From NCBI RefSeq assembly GCF_018141005.1, contig NZ_CP046582.1, positions 558,001-622,000 of the forward strand: a stretch of 64,000 bases of DNA. Direction: 5' to 3'. This document shows, piece after piece, positions 10,112 to 19,890 of this stretch. Within the stretch, counting starts at the first letter, position 1. Each line of letters starts with the position of its first letter. The notes beneath the pieces are model-generated. The model searched no databases. It was given only the letters and a program-made list of their open reading frames with translations, and was not told the DNA's origin. The stretch is from Erwinia sp. E602. Lineage in GTDB: Bacteria > Pseudomonadota > Gammaproteobacteria > Enterobacterales > Enterobacteriaceae. Position numbers and translations under genes: made by a program.

Positions 10112-10561
10112 TTAGGCAATGGGCGGCGTTGCCGTATTCAAGTGGAATCCAACGCTGCGGTACGCTTTATAGCGGTCGCGCGCCAGCTGTTTCAAAGATT
10201 CTTCGTAGGGAACGAAGTCTATCACTTCATAGAAAGCGGTGGCAAAATCTGCAAACTGCGGCAGCAGGCTGATCAGCAGGTCGCGCGGGGCGTTGCCGCG
10301 GCGCTGCGGCCAGGCCAGCTCGACCGGCGCACCGTATTTCGGGCCTTCCCCCGCCAGATTATGCGGCACAAAGGCGTCGGCCGGGCGCTGCCACAGCGCC
10401 TCATCCAGCCGGATCGCCTGGGCTTCATCGGCGCAGGCGATCAGCACCCGCTTGCCTTCACGCCAGCGGGCGCCGGCCAGATCGCAGACCAGCGCTTCCT
10501 GCGCGCTCAGCCCGTCAACCGGGGTGTCGGTTTCCAGCAGATAGAAGGTGGCGTTTTTCAT
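10112..10561 (-). CDS. holC: DNA polymerase III subunit chi
   Basis: Chi links the clamp loader (through psi, HolD) to single-strand DNA-binding protein at the replication fork. The 149-residue product begins MKNATFYLLETDTP and shows the family features: an alternating alpha/beta fold and the conserved WREGKRVLIAC segment (about 33-43). It sits between pepA and valS, 12 bp from valS, as in other enterobacteria, so co-transcription with valS is likely. Family identity is firm from sequence and context. Confidence 0.95.
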   Translation of the reverse strand: MKNATFYLLETDTPVDGLSAQEALVCDLAGARWREGKRVLIACADEAQAIRLDEALWQRPADAFVPHNLAGEGPKYGAPVELAWPQRRGNAPRDLLISLLPQFADFATAFYEVIDFVPYEESLKQLARDRYKAYRSVGFHLNTATPPIA

Positions 10562-10588
10562 CAGGGTGCTCGTTTAATCGGGTAAGCG

Positions 10589-10614
10589 TACAGGGCCGGT
10601 GAACCGGCCCTGTA
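10589..10614. repeat. Perfect 12-bp-stem palindrome between pepA and holC
   Basis: TACAGGGCCGGT and ACCGGCCCTGTA are perfect inverted arms separated by GA. No T-tract follows on either strand, so it is not a standard terminator. It may be an mRNA processing or stabilising hairpin in the pepA-holC-valS transcript. Confidence 0.75.
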
Positions 10615-10628
10615 CGGCGGTGGCGGCG

Positions 10629-12140
10629 TTAATCGTCGCCGTTCAGGCCCGCGCGGTTCAGCAGGAACTGCGACAGCAGGGCGACCGGGCGGCCGGTGGC
10701 GCCTTTGGCCTTGCCGGAGCGCCAGGCGGTACCGGCCACGTCGAGGTGCGCCCAGTTATACTTACGGGCAAAGCGCGCCAGGAAGCAGGCGGCGGTAATG
10801 GCACCGCCGGGGCGGCCGCCGATATTGGCCATATCGGCAAAGTTCGAGTCCAGCTGCTCCTGATACTCGTCGGCCATCGGCAGACGCCAGGCGCGGTCGC
10901 CGGCCTGCTCGGAGGCACCGATCAGCTCGTGCGCCAGCGGATTGTGGTTCGACAGCAGGCCGCTGATATGGTGGCCAAGCGCGATCACGCAGGCCCCGGT
11001 CAGCGTCGCCACGTCAATCACCACTTCCGGATCGAAGCGCTCAACGTAGGTCAGCGCGTCGCACAGCACCAGGCGGCCTTCGGCGTCGGTGTTCAGCACC
11101 TCGACGGTCTGGCCGGACATGGTGGTCAGCACGTCGCCCGGACGGTAGGCGCGGCCGCCGGGCATGTTTTCACAGCCCGCCAGCACGCCAACCACGTTCA
11201 GCGGCAGGTTCAGCTCGGCGACCATACGCATCACGCCGTACACCGCCGCCGCGCCGCACATATCATACTTCATCTCGTCCATCGCTTCGCCCGGCTTGAG
11301 CGAGATGCCGCCGGTATCGAAGGTGACGCCTTTACCGACCAGCACGATCGGCCGCGCATCCGCGTCCGGGTTGCCCTTGTAATCGATCACCGACATCAGC
11401 GATTCATTCTGCGAGCCCTGGCCGACGGCGAGGTAGGCGTTCATGCCCAGCTCTTTCATCTGCTGCTCGCCGATCACCCGGGTGGTGATGTTCCTGCTGT
11501 AGGCGTCCGCCAGCTGGCGCGCCTGCGAGGCCAGATACGCCGCGTTACAAATATTTGGCGGCATATTGCCGAGGTCTTTCGCCGCTTTAACGCCGGAGGC
11601 CACGGCCAGGCCGTGCTGGATAGCGCGCTCGCCGCTGGTCAGCTCGCGGCGGGTCGGCACGTTAAACACCAGCTTGCGCAGCGGGCGGCGCGGCTCGACC
11701 TTGTTGCTCTTCAGCTGATCGAAGCTGTAGAGCGTCTCTTTCGAGGTCTCCACCGCCTGGCGCACTTTCCAGTAGGTGTTACGCCCTTTCACGTGCAGCT
11801 CGGTCAGGAAGCAGACCGCTTCCATCGATCCGGTGTCGTTCAGGGTGTTGATGGTTTTCTGGATCACCTGCTTGTACTGGCGCTCGTCCAGTTCGCGTTC
11901 CTTGCCGCAACCGATCAACAGGATGCGCTCAGAGAGAATGTTCGGCACATGATGCAGCAGCAGGGTTTGCCCCACTTTGCCTTCCAGCTCGCCGCGGCGC
12001 AGCAGGGCGCTGATATAGCCATCGCTGATTTTATCCAGCTGTTCAGCAATCGGTGATAACCGGCGCGGTTCGAAAACACCCACTACAATACAGGCACTGC
12101 GCTGTTTTTCCGGGCTACCGCTCTTTACACTGAACTCCAT
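10629..12140 (-). CDS. pepA: Leucyl aminopeptidase A (PepA)
   Basis: PepA is a hexameric, metal-dependent M17 aminopeptidase that also binds DNA (XerCD recombination at cer, and carAB regulation in E. coli). The 503-residue product has the normal length. The M17 signature NTDAEGRL is near residues 348-355, and metal-binding [10 protein letters not shown] precedes it (about 268-277). The gene is divergent from lptF and leads the pepA-holC-valS cluster. The start at 12140 ([10 protein letters not shown]) is the family's standard beginning, with AGGAGAA-like bases just upstream. Confidence 0.97.
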   Translation of the reverse strand: MEFSVKSGSPEKQRSACIVVGVFEPRRLSPIAEQLDKISDGYISALLRRGELEGKVGQTLLLHHVPNILSERILLIGCGKERELDERQYKQVIQKTINTLNDTGSMEAVCFLTELHVKGRNTYWKVRQAVETSKETLYSFDQLKSNKVEPRRPLRKLVFNVPTRRELTSGERAIQHGLAVASGVKAAKDLGNMPPNICNAAYLASQARQLADAYSRNITTRVIGEQQMKELGMNAYLAVGQGSQNESLMSVIDYKGNPDADARPIVLVGKGVTFDTGGISLKPGEAMDEMKYDMCGAAAVYGVMRMVAELNLPLNVVGVLAGCENMPGGRAYRPGDVLTTMSGQTVEVLNTDAEGRLVLCDALTYVERFDPEVVIDVATLTGACVIALGHHISGLLSNHNPLAHELIGASEQAGDRAWRLPMADEYQEQLDSNFADMANIGGRPGGAITAACFLARFARKYNWAHLDVAGTAWRSGKAKGATGRPVALLSQFLLNRAGLNGDD

Positions 12141-12408
12141 GCATTCTCCTGAATCTTAAAGACAACGGCGGCTGCTGCGGCTAGAATGTAGCGCTTCCGT
12201 AACGAAAAGTGCCGTTGCGTAAACGTCGTTTAGTCACGAACGTCAGAGTCAGTTCCGGGGAAGTTTTTAAGTTTTAACCCCACCGGAACGCGATTATTGT
12301 CATACTATTTTAGCTATGACATGGGCCATTGATGAGAAAAAATGGCGTATAAGCGATGAAACTAGCGATTTTCCTGCAAAAAGACAAGTTTTCACAGGCG
12401 TATTCAGC

Positions 12409-13509
12409 GTGATCATCATTAGATATCTGGTTAAGGAAACGCTCAAAAGCCAGCTGGCTATCCTGTTCATCCTGCTGCTGATCTTCTTTTGTCAGAAGTT
12501 AGTCAGGATACTGGGAGCCGCGGTGGATGGCGAAATTCCAACAAACTTAGTCCTCACCTTACTCGGCCTCGGCGTGCCCGAAATGGCGCAGCTGATCCTG
12601 CCGTTAAGCCTCTTTTTAGCCATTCTGATGACGCTCGGCCGGTTATACACCGAGAGTGAAATCACCGTGATGCACGCCTGCGGCCTCGGTAAGAGCGTGC
12701 TGGTCAAAGCGGCGATGCTGCTGATGCTGTTCACCGCACTGCTGGCGGCGGTCAACGTTGGCTGGCTTGGCCCGTGGTCGTCGCGTTATCAGAGCGAAGT
12801 GACGCAGAACGCCAAGGCCAACCCGGGCGCGGCGGCGCTGGCCGCCGGCCAGTTCCAGCAGTCCGGTGACGGCCAGTCGGTGCTGTTTATCGAGAACGTC
12901 AAAGGCAACAACTTTGGCAAGGTGTTCTTAGCCCAGCTGCGGCCGAACGGCAACGCCCGCCCGTCGGTGGTGGTGGCCGATCAGGGGCATATGAACCAGC
13001 GCGCCGATGGCTCGCAGGTGGTGACCCTCGATCACGGTACCCGCTTTGAGGGCACCGCGCTGCTGCGTGACTTCCGCATCACCGATTTCGAGAACTACCA
13101 GGCAATTATTGGTCACCAGACGGTGACGCTCGACCCGAATGACGCCGAACAGATGTCGCTGCTGGCGCTGTGGCGGTCAGACAAAACCGAGTTCAGAAGC
13201 GAGCTGCACTGGCGGCTGACGCTGGTGTTCTCGGTGCTGGTGATGGCGCTGATGGTGGTGCCGCTCAGCGTGGTCAACCCACGCCAGGGCCGCGTGCTGT
13301 CGATGCTGCCGGCGATGCTGCTCTACCTGGTGTTCTTCCTGCTGCAGAGCTCGCTGCGCTCCAGCGGCAACAAGGGCCGGCTCGATCCGGCGGTCTGGAT
13401 GTGGCTGGTTAACCTCAGCTACCTGGCGCTGGCGGTGCTGCTTAACCTGTGGGATACGGTGCCGATGCGCCGCCTGCGTGCGCGCTTTACCCGCGGAGGG
13501 TCGGTCTGA
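12409..13509 (+). CDS. lptF: LPS export ABC transporter permease LptF
   Basis: LptF pairs with LptG as the membrane part of the LptB2FG transporter that extracts lipopolysaccharide from the inner membrane. I chose the GTG at 12409, giving IIIRYLVKETLKSQ after the start, because this is the conserved beginning of the family; the open frame extends upstream to 12316 without homology. The 366-residue product has six predicted membrane helices, three at each end, around a periplasmic beta-jellyroll domain (about 100-260). It overlaps lptG by one base (TGATG), so the two are coupled. The promoter lies in the 268-bp gap facing pepA. Confidence 0.95.
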   Translation: MIIIRYLVKETLKSQLAILFILLLIFFCQKLVRILGAAVDGEIPTNLVLTLLGLGVPEMAQLILPLSLFLAILMTLGRLYTESEITVMHACGLGKSVLVKAAMLLMLFTALLAAVNVGWLGPWSSRYQSEVTQNAKANPGAAALAAGQFQQSGDGQSVLFIENVKGNNFGKVFLAQLRPNGNARPSVVVADQGHMNQRADGSQVVTLDHGTRFEGTALLRDFRITDFENYQAIIGHQTVTLDPNDAEQMSLLALWRSDKTEFRSELHWRLTLVFSVLVMALMVVPLSVVNPRQGRVLSMLPAMLLYLVFFLLQSSLRSSGNKGRLDPAVWMWLVNLSYLALAVLLNLWDTVPMRRLRARFTRGGSV

Positions 13510-14585
13510 TGTTTGGCGTACTTGACCGTTATATCGGTAAAACCATCTTTAACACCATCATGGCGACGCTGTTTATGCTGGTGTCGCTCTCCGGCATCAT
13601 CAAGTTTGTCGATCAGCTGCGCAAAACCGGGCAGGGCGAGTACACCGCGCTCGGTGCCGGCATCTACACCCTGCTCAGCGTGCCGAAGGACGTGGAGATC
13701 TTCTTCCCGATGGCCGCGCTGCTTGGCGCGCTGCTGGGCCTCGGCATGCTGGCGCAGCGCAGCGAACTGGTGGTGATGCAGGCCTCAGGCTTTACCCGCC
13801 TGCAGATTGCCGCCTCGGTGATGAAAACCGCCATTCCGCTGGTGATCCTCACCATGGCCATCGGCGAGTTCGTTGCGCCAAAAGGCGAGCAGATGGCGCG
13901 TAACTACCGCGCGCAGCAGCTGGTGGGCGGCTCGCTGCTCTCAACTCAGAACGGGCTGTGGGCGAAGGACGGCGATAACTTTATCTTTATCGAACGCATC
14001 CGCGACAACAGCGAACTGGCCGGCATCAGCATCTACAGCTTTAACCACGAGCGCCGCCTGCAGTCGGTGCGCTACGCGGCAAGCGCGAAATACGATGCCG
14101 GACGGGCGATCTGGCAGCTGTCGCAGGTGGATCAGTCCGATCTCACCGACCCGAAACAGGTGCGCGGCAGCCAGACGCTGACCGGCGAGTGGAAAACCAC
14201 CCTGACGCCGGACAAGCTTGGCGTGGTGGCGCTGGATCCGGAAGCGCTGTCGATCAGCGGGCTGTATGCCTACACCAAATATCTCAAGCAGAGTGGCCAG
14301 GTTTCCGGCCGCTACCAGCTGAACATGTGGAGCAAGATCTTCCAGCCGCTGTCGGTGGCGGTGATGATGCTGATGGCGCTGTCGTTTATCTTCGGCCCGC
14401 TGCGCAGCGTGTCGATGGGCATGCGGATGATCACCGGCATCAGCTTCGGCTTCCTGTTCTACGTGCTGGATCAGATCTTCGGCCCGCTGAGCCTGGTGTA
14501 CAGCATCCCGCCGGTGCTCGGCGCGCTGCTGCCGAGCGCGGCGTTCTTTGCGCTGAGTTTGTATATGTTGCTGAAGCGTCGATAG
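13509..14585 (+). CDS. lptG: LPS export ABC transporter permease LptG
   Basis: LptG is the second permease subunit of LptB2FG. The start at 13509 overlaps the lptF stop by one base and gives MFGVLDRYIGKTI, the standard family start. The 358-residue product has six predicted membrane helices and a periplasmic domain (about 105-270), and contains the conserved SELVVMQASGF coupling segment (about 92-102). A strong terminator follows at 14662-14695, closing the lptFG operon. Identity is certain from sequence and context. Confidence 0.96.
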   Translation: MFGVLDRYIGKTIFNTIMATLFMLVSLSGIIKFVDQLRKTGQGEYTALGAGIYTLLSVPKDVEIFFPMAALLGALLGLGMLAQRSELVVMQASGFTRLQIAASVMKTAIPLVILTMAIGEFVAPKGEQMARNYRAQQLVGGSLLSTQNGLWAKDGDNFIFIERIRDNSELAGISIYSFNHERRLQSVRYAASAKYDAGRAIWQLSQVDQSDLTDPKQVRGSQTLTGEWKTTLTPDKLGVVALDPEALSISGLYAYTKYLKQSGQVSGRYQLNMWSKIFQPLSVAVMMLMALSFIFGPLRSVSMGMRMITGISFGFLFYVLDQIFGPLSLVYSIPPVLGALLPSAAFFALSLYMLLKRR

Positions 14586-14661
14586 ACGCGAGGGCTATCC
14601 GCTGGCGCGGTGCGATTGCAAGGGCACCCGCCGGCGCGAAGCCGGGCAGGGACGATAAGAG

Positions 14662-14695
14662 CAGGGGCCGGATTGATACCGGCCCCTGTTTTTTT
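14662..14695 (+). terminator. lptFG terminator
   Basis: A perfect 10-bp stem (CAGGGGCCGG / CCGGCCCCTG) with a seven-base loop is followed by seven T. Its T-tract touches the stop of the convergent yjiN gene. Confidence 0.95.
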
Positions 14696-15971
14696 ATATC
14701 ACCTGCGGCAGCAGCGACAGCAGATAGAGGATCAGCCCGATGACGCCGCCGACCAGCGTACCGTTGATGCGGATGCGCTGCAGATCGGCGCCGATGTTCA
14801 GTTCGACCTGGTGCGACATATCGGCGGCGTCCCAGTTTTTCACCGTGTCGCGGATGTGCACGCTGAGGAACTCGGCGAACTCCGGCGCGGCGCTGCTGGC
14901 CGCCTCTTCCAGATGCTGGTTCAGCGAGGCGCGCAGGGTGGCGTCATTCAGCAGCGCTTCGCCGAACCACTGCCCGGCGGCGCTGATTTTCGCGTGCAGT
15001 TTTGAGTCCTCACGCGCGATATCCTCTTTCAGCCAGCCGCGCAGATCGCCCCACAGCTGGCCGATATAGCGGTTCAGCGTTTCGTCTTCCTTCAGGTACT
15101 GCTTAATCTCTTCCGCCTTCTGCGCCATCTCCGGATCGCTGCGCAGACGGACGATCAGCCGCTGCACCGCGCGGTTAAAGCCCTGGCGCAGCTGGTGGTC
15201 AGGATCGTTCTCAATCTCGTTCAGAATCGACTGCACCGCGCTGGCCGCCAGTCCGGCGCTCTTCTCGCCCAGCCACTCGCTCGGCAGCATCTTCTCCTTC
15301 AGCGGATGCTCGCGCTTCAGCCAGTGCACCACCTGCAGGGCAATAAACTCGTGGGTGGCGGGGCGGTTGACCAGCTGCAGCACCTGCGCCAGCGCGTCGT
15401 CCAGCAGCTGCTGGTGGCGGTTGTTCCTGGTCAGGCTCTCCAGCACCAGCGCCGCCGACCGGCTGAGATCGACCTTATCGATCGCCTGATGAACCGCGCG
15501 GCGCATAAACGCCTGAATGCGCTGGTCGTCGGCCAGATCGAGAAAGCCGCGCACCATCTTCAGCAGCCAGCCGCTTGCTCGTGCGGCATTATCCGGTGCC
15601 GCCAGCCAGCCGGCCAGCATCTGCGCCGGATCGTGCCGGCGGATCAGCTCCAGCAGCGACGCCGTACTGAGAAACTTGTCCTGCACGAAGGCCGCCAGGT
15701 TCACGGCGATACGGTCTTTATTGCGCGGGATAATCGCCGTATGGCGGCCAACCAGCGGGATCGGCACCCGGCGAAACAGCGCGCTGACCGCGAACCAGTC
15801 GGCCAGCGCGCCGACCATCGCCGCCTCCGACACCGCCTTCAGCCCGGCGATCCACGGGTTCGGCGCATACCACACCGGCCACAGTACGGTGCCGGTAAAC
15901 ACCAGCATTGCCGCCAGCAGCAGTAACAGCGGCAGGCGTTTGGCGCGTTTGAGTTCGAGTTCTTTATCCAT
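14694..15971 (-). CDS. yjiN: DUF445 family membrane protein (YjiN-like)
   Basis: The 425-residue product has a membrane helix near the N terminus (about 13-33), a conserved [10 protein letters not shown] segment of the DUF445 family (about 57-66), a long helical, charged middle, and a C-terminal membrane helix (about 400-422). Function is unknown; a scaffold role at the envelope is a guess. The start at 15971 ([11 protein letters not shown]) has only a weak ribosome site. A (GACT)15 tract begins 28 bp upstream, between the start and any promoter, so its copy number could influence expression. Confidence 0.88.
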   Translation of the reverse strand: MDKELELKRAKRLPLLLLLAAMLVFTGTVLWPVWYAPNPWIAGLKAVSEAAMVGALADWFAVSALFRRVPIPLVGRHTAIIPRNKDRIAVNLAAFVQDKFLSTASLLELIRRHDPAQMLAGWLAAPDNAARASGWLLKMVRGFLDLADDQRIQAFMRRAVHQAIDKVDLSRSAALVLESLTRNNRHQQLLDDALAQVLQLVNRPATHEFIALQVVHWLKREHPLKEKMLPSEWLGEKSAGLAASAVQSILNEIENDPDHQLRQGFNRAVQRLIVRLRSDPEMAQKAEEIKQYLKEDETLNRYIGQLWGDLRGWLKEDIAREDSKLHAKISAAGQWFGEALLNDATLRASLNQHLEEAASSAAPEFAEFLSVHIRDTVKNWDAADMSHQVELNIGADLQRIRINGTLVGGVIGLILYLLSLLPQVI

Positions 15972-15998
15972 AACTATCCGTTTTTCGTTTAACTTATC

Positions 15999-16061
15999 CT
16001 GACTGACTGACTGACTGACTGACTGACTGACTGACTGACTGACTGACTGACTGACTGACTG
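15999..16061. repeat. Tetranucleotide array (GACT)15 upstream of yjiN
   Basis: Positions 16001-16060 are 15 perfect copies of GACT, with partial units at each side. On the plus strand all frames contain TGA; on the minus strand (AGTC) no frame contains a stop. The rest of the 15972-16284 gap has no other gene I can support. Confidence 0.97.
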
Positions 16062-16284
16062 CTTTCAGCTATCTGTAATCTCGTGGCCCGCAGTCCGCTG
16101 CCGATATAGGGTTTGCTTCCCATCTGAGCCGATACCGGTTAGCTGCCCTGTCACAGGCACGGCCAAAACCGTTGGCTTACCGGTTGCTTCTTACGGCTCA
16201 CCATAATGCTGCCTGGCTATGCCAGGTGCCTGCTCATTGATACCGATGTTGGTCACAACGGGGGTAACACCGACAGCCAGCGGG

Positions 16285-17787
16285 CTACTTCCTGCGGCCA
16301 CCCATAATACTGCCCAGAACGCCGCGAATAATCTGATTCGTTACCTGGCGTGCGGCGCTCTTCGCCACGCTCTGTACCACGCCATCGCGCTTGCCGCCGC
16401 GCGGCCCGGTGCTGCCGAACAGAATATCCTTCAGCCCGCCGAGCAGGCCGCCATCCGCTGCCGCCTGTTCTCCGGCCACCGGCGGGGCACCGCTCCTGTC
16501 GCCCGCCGCCTGCACGCCCTGCTGCAGCCGTTCGTAAGCGGACTCGCGGTCGATCTCCTCGTCATACTTGCCGGAGAGCGGCGAGTGGTTAAGCAGGCCG
16601 TTACGCTCGTCGTCCGTCACCGGCCCCATGCGTGAGCCGGGGGCGATCACCCAGCTGCGTTCGACCACCGACGGGCTGCCTCTGGCATCAAGGAACGACA
16701 CCAGCGCCTCGCCGGTCGCCAGCTGCTGCAGCGCCTGTTCGGTATCAAAGGCCGGGTTGGCACGCAGTGTCTGTGCCGCCACCTTCACCGCCTTCTGATC
16801 CTTCGGCGTAAAGGCGCGCAGCGCGTGCTGCACGCGGTTGCCCAGCTGGCCGAGCACCGCATCGGGGATATCCGCCGGGTTCTGCGACACGAACCACACG
16901 CCGACCCCTTTGGAGCGGATCAGCCGCATCACCTGCTCGATCTTCTGCAGCAGCACCGCCGGCGCCTCGCTGAACAGCAGGTGCGCCTCGTCGAAGAAGA
17001 ACACCAGCTTCGGCTTATCGAGATCGCCCGCCTCCGGCAGCTGCTCGTACAACTCAGACAGCAGCCACAGCAGGGTGGTGGCGTACAGTTTCGGCTGCTG
17101 GTAAAGCTGCTCGGCGGCGAGGATATTGATGGTGCCGCGCCCGGCGTCGTCGGTGCGCATCCAGTCGCGGATCTCCAGCATCGGCTCGCCGAAGAAGTGC
17201 TCCGCCCCCTGCTGCTCCAGCGTCAGCAGCCCGCGCTGGATCGCCCCCACCGAGGCGCTGCTGATATTGCCGTACTGGTTCTGGAAGGCTTTGGCGTTAT
17301 CGCCGACGTAACGCACGATCGCCCGCAGATCCTTAAAGTCGAGCAGCAGCAGCCCCTCGTCGTCGGCGATGCGGAACACGATCTGCAGCACGCCGCTCTG
17401 CACCTCGTTCAGATCCAGCAGCCGCGCCAGCAGCAGCGGACCCAGATCGCTCACCGTGGCGCGCAGCGGATGGCCTCGCTTGCCGAACACGTCCCACAGC
17501 ACCACCGGGCTCTGCTGCGGCGACCAGTCGCTGACGCCGATCTTCGCCAGCCGCTCGTTCAGCTTGTCGCTGGCAACGCCCGGCTTCGCCACGCCGGTGA
17601 GGTCGCCCTTCACGTCGGCCATAAACACCGGCATCCCCGCGGCGGAAAGGCTCTCCGCCAGCTTCTGCAGGGTGACGGTTTTGCCGGTGCCGGTGGCACC
17701 GGTAATCAGCCCGTGGCGGTTGGCCATCGCGGGCAGCAGGTGGAGCTGGAGTTCAGGGGTCTGGGCAATCAGCAGCGGCTCGGTCAT
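16285..17787 (-). CDS. yjgR: HerA/DUF853-type ATPase YjgR
   Basis: This P-loop ATPase of the HerA-FtsK superfamily begins [11 protein letters not shown], the conserved start of the YjgR family; the frame is open upstream to 17859 but without homology. Walker A is GATGTGKT (30-37), and a hydrophobic strand ending FFFDEAHLL is the Walker B. The 500-residue length is normal. A Gly/Arg-rich, probably disordered, tail follows about residue 440. The role is not established, possibly DNA-linked. It follows lptG-yjiN as in E. coli, apart from the inserted yjiN. Confidence 0.92.
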   Translation of the reverse strand: MTEPLLIAQTPELQLHLLPAMANRHGLITGATGTGKTVTLQKLAESLSAAGMPVFMADVKGDLTGVAKPGVASDKLNERLAKIGVSDWSPQQSPVVLWDVFGKRGHPLRATVSDLGPLLLARLLDLNEVQSGVLQIVFRIADDEGLLLLDFKDLRAIVRYVGDNAKAFQNQYGNISSASVGAIQRGLLTLEQQGAEHFFGEPMLEIRDWMRTDDAGRGTINILAAEQLYQQPKLYATTLLWLLSELYEQLPEAGDLDKPKLVFFFDEAHLLFSEAPAVLLQKIEQVMRLIRSKGVGVWFVSQNPADIPDAVLGQLGNRVQHALRAFTPKDQKAVKVAAQTLRANPAFDTEQALQQLATGEALVSFLDARGSPSVVERSWVIAPGSRMGPVTDDERNGLLNHSPLSGKYDEEIDRESAYERLQQGVQAAGDRSGAPPVAGEQAAADGGLLGGLKDILFGSTGPRGGKRDGVVQSVAKSAARQVTNQIIRGVLGSIMGGRRK

Positions 17788-18024
17788 GGCGGCATCCGTC
17801 GGTGGCGTGGCAGGGGAAGATGCCTGTAAGCATAGCAGGCGCTGCGCGGCTCTGAGCACGTTGGCTGCAGGGCAGGCGGGAAAAAGGCGATGCGGATCAT
17901 ATCCCTGGCGGCAGCATCGGCTGAAGGCGAGTTTACCGATACCGCGAATGCTCCGCGCATTGTGCTGTGCGGGCGGGGAAGATGCGTTGCCGGTATGCCC
18001 GGCGCAGCCTGTGGTAGCGGGGGA

Positions 18025-18112
18025 ACTGTGCGGAAAGCCGGCTTTACTGACCGTACCCGCAGCAGACTGTGCGGACAGCCGGCTTTACTGACCGTACCCG
18101 CAGCAGACTGTG
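18025..18112. repeat. 41-bp tandem repeat, two copies plus a partial
   Basis: A 41-bp unit starting ACTGTGCGGA begins at 18025 and again at 18066 with a single mismatch (AAAG/ACAG), and its first six bases recur at 18107. It lies in the 395-bp gap 17788-18182, which otherwise contains no gene I can support. Confidence 0.9.
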
Positions 18113-18182
18113 CATGACGGTGCTTGCCCACATTAACGCTTAGCCGTTATGTTAATCATTCATCAACTGAGCGGGGTATGAA

Positions 18183-18803
18183 ATGGACGCAGCGGTACTG
18201 TCGGTGGTTTCAATTGGGGCGGCGCTGGGCTTAGGGGCAATCAGCCCGGGGCCGAGCTTTATTCTGGTCGCGCGCACGGCGGTGGCCTCATCGCGGCGGG
18301 CGGGCATCGGTGCCGCACTGGGGATGGGCGCGGGCAGCCTGGTGTTTGCCACCATCGCGCTGCTCGGCCTGCATACGCTGCTTACCGCCGTACCGGTGCT
18401 GTGGCTGGTAATGAAGACCCTCGGTGGCCTCTACCTGCTGTGGATGGCATATAAGATGTTTCGTGGCGCCCGCGATCCGCTGGCTCTCGAACTGCCGGGC
18501 AGCAACGGCAAAACCATGCAGCGGGCGTTTCTCACCGCCTTCACCACCCAGATCAGCAACCCAAAAACCGCGCTGGTATTCAGCGGCGTATTTGCCGCGC
18601 TGCTGCCGCAGCAGGTCAGCACCGGCATGTTTATCGCCATCCCGCTGGTGGCGATGATGATTGACGGCCTGTGGTATCTGTTTGTGGCTTACGCTCTCTC
18701 ATCGCGCGGGCCGCGCAACACCTACCTGCGCTTTAAGGCCCCGCTGGATCGGCTGGGCGGCACGGTGATGGCGGCGCTGGGCATCCGGCTGATCGTGAAG
18801 TAA
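18183..18803 (+). CDS. LysE/RhtB-family amino-acid exporter
   Basis: The 206-residue product has the family layout of five to six membrane helices and the signature GAISPGPSFILVARTA near residue 18-33. LysE/RhtB proteins export amino acids or their analogues across the inner membrane; the substrate here cannot be read from sequence. No ribosome site is strong (GGGGTATGAA). It stands alone, convergent with yjjA. A second, only distantly similar LysE-type gene lies at 19859-20479. Confidence 0.88.
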   Translation: MDAAVLSVVSIGAALGLGAISPGPSFILVARTAVASSRRAGIGAALGMGAGSLVFATIALLGLHTLLTAVPVLWLVMKTLGGLYLLWMAYKMFRGARDPLALELPGSNGKTMQRAFLTAFTTQISNPKTALVFSGVFAALLPQQVSTGMFIAIPLVAMMIDGLWYLFVAYALSSRGPRNTYLRFKAPLDRLGGTVMAALGIRLIVK

Positions 18804-18888
18804 GGAGCGGGCGCTTTGCCGCGCTATCCTGCGGTGGCAGGGGCAGTCATCGCCCTGCTGCCGGGATTAACCTGATTTATCCCGACAT

Positions 18889-18912
18889 AAAAAAGGCCAC
18901 GCAGGGTGGCCG
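18889..18912 (-). terminator. yjjA terminator
   Basis: On the minus strand GGCCAC and GTGGCC pair around five bases and are followed by six U residues, about 55 bp past the yjjA stop. Confidence 0.85.
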
Positions 18913-18965
18913 GGTAAAGTCGGGGCGGCAGGGGGACAGCCCCGCCGCTGGTTAAGCGTAGTCAA

Positions 18966-19487
18966 TTAAGAGATAAAGTGCATACCCTGTTTCAGCACCA
19001 GATCGCAGGCTTTGGTTTTCACCTGCTTGCCGAGCGGGGTTTCACCCAGCGACTTCAGGTTCACCTGCTGGTTGCTGCCGGTATTCAGCAGGCCGAGCAG
19101 CCCCTGCTGATAGTCGGTGGTTTCCTGCTGCTTCTGCGTATCTTCCAGCCCCAGCTTGCCGAGCACCTGATTTTTCAGCGCGTCGACGTTGTTATCCACC
19201 AGATTGTTCTTCACGCAGTACGACAAAATGCCTGCCGCGTTGCTCATGGTACCCGCGCTCAGCGACTGGCTGCCGCCGTTCAGCAGCCCGGCCAGCGCGG
19301 TCAGCGAGGTGCCGCTCTGGGCGCTGGTCGCGCCGTTTTCAGCGGTGGTGGCACTGCCGCCGTTGCTCTGGCCCAGCGCATTTGCTGCCGAGCTTAGCTG
19401 ATCCTGCCAGCTGGCGGCGTTCGCCACCCCTGAGAACAGGGCGGAAGCGGCCATCGCGGCGATTAAGAATTTACCTGCTGCTTTCAT
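18966..19487 (-). CDS. yjjA: YjjA family (DUF2501) secreted protein
   Basis: I chose the start at 19487, which gives a signal peptide (MKAAGKFLIAAMAASAL, cleavage near ANA-AS at about 24). The mature part begins ASWQDQLSSAANALGQ, as in E. coli YjjA, passes through a Ser/Gly/Thr-rich stretch (about 40-62), and ends in the conserved KTKACDLVLKQG segment. Two cysteines (about 90 and 161) could form a disulfide in the periplasm. Length is 173 residues. Function is unknown; it stands as a single-gene unit with its own terminator. Confidence 0.9.
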   Translation of the reverse strand: MKAAGKFLIAAMAASALFSGVANAASWQDQLSSAANALGQSNGGSATTAENGATSAQSGTSLTALAGLLNGGSQSLSAGTMSNAAGILSYCVKNNLVDNNVDALKNQVLGKLGLEDTQKQQETTDYQQGLLGLLNTGSNQQVNLKSLGETPLGKQVKTKACDLVLKQGMHFIS

Positions 19488-19754
19488 TGTTATGCCTTGT
19501 ATCAACCTGCTGTGCTTTACCGCTGCCACCCGAAGGGGCACGCGGCGACCCGATCCTCAGACTACCGCGAAACGCGGAGGTTCCGCAGCCACCCTGCGTG
19601 CGGCACGCAAGGTAATGGAATTCAGAGTGTTCTGTAAAGGGGGGATAAGGGGATTAAGGGAAGCGGGGTAGCGATGCGCGATATTGCCGGCGCGGAGCAT
19701 GGCGGGCGGTGCCAACGTGAATCCCAGTCCAGGCATCGCCACCTTCAACAGCGG

Positions 19755-19890
19755 GGCATATCGCAGATTCAGGCCGTGATACCGGTCATCGCCAGCGCCA
19801 TCGCCATCACCAGCGTTGCTCTCTGCGCGGTCGCCCCGTGCCGGGACATATCGCGGAGTTACGTCGTGATACCGGTCATCGCCAGCGCGG
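19755..19890. repeat. 90-bp direct repeat over the 3' end of the LysE-type gene
   Basis: A block containing CATATCGC and GTGATACCGGTCATCGCCAG occurs at about 19757 and again 90 bp later at about 19847; the second copy contains the last codons of the exporter gene. The gap 19488-19858 shows no other gene. Confidence 0.8.

Noticed and set aside
10599..12056. Long ORF (485 codons) antisense to pepA
   Set aside because: It is a shadow of pepA in GC-rich DNA; the product is rich in Gln, His, Arg and Ala with no recognisable domain.
12316..12408. N-terminal extension of LptF
   Set aside because: The extra 31 residues are not part of the family, whose start corresponds to the GTG at 12409.
15999..16061. 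CRISPR array
   Set aside because: Units are 4 bp with no spacers; a microsatellite.
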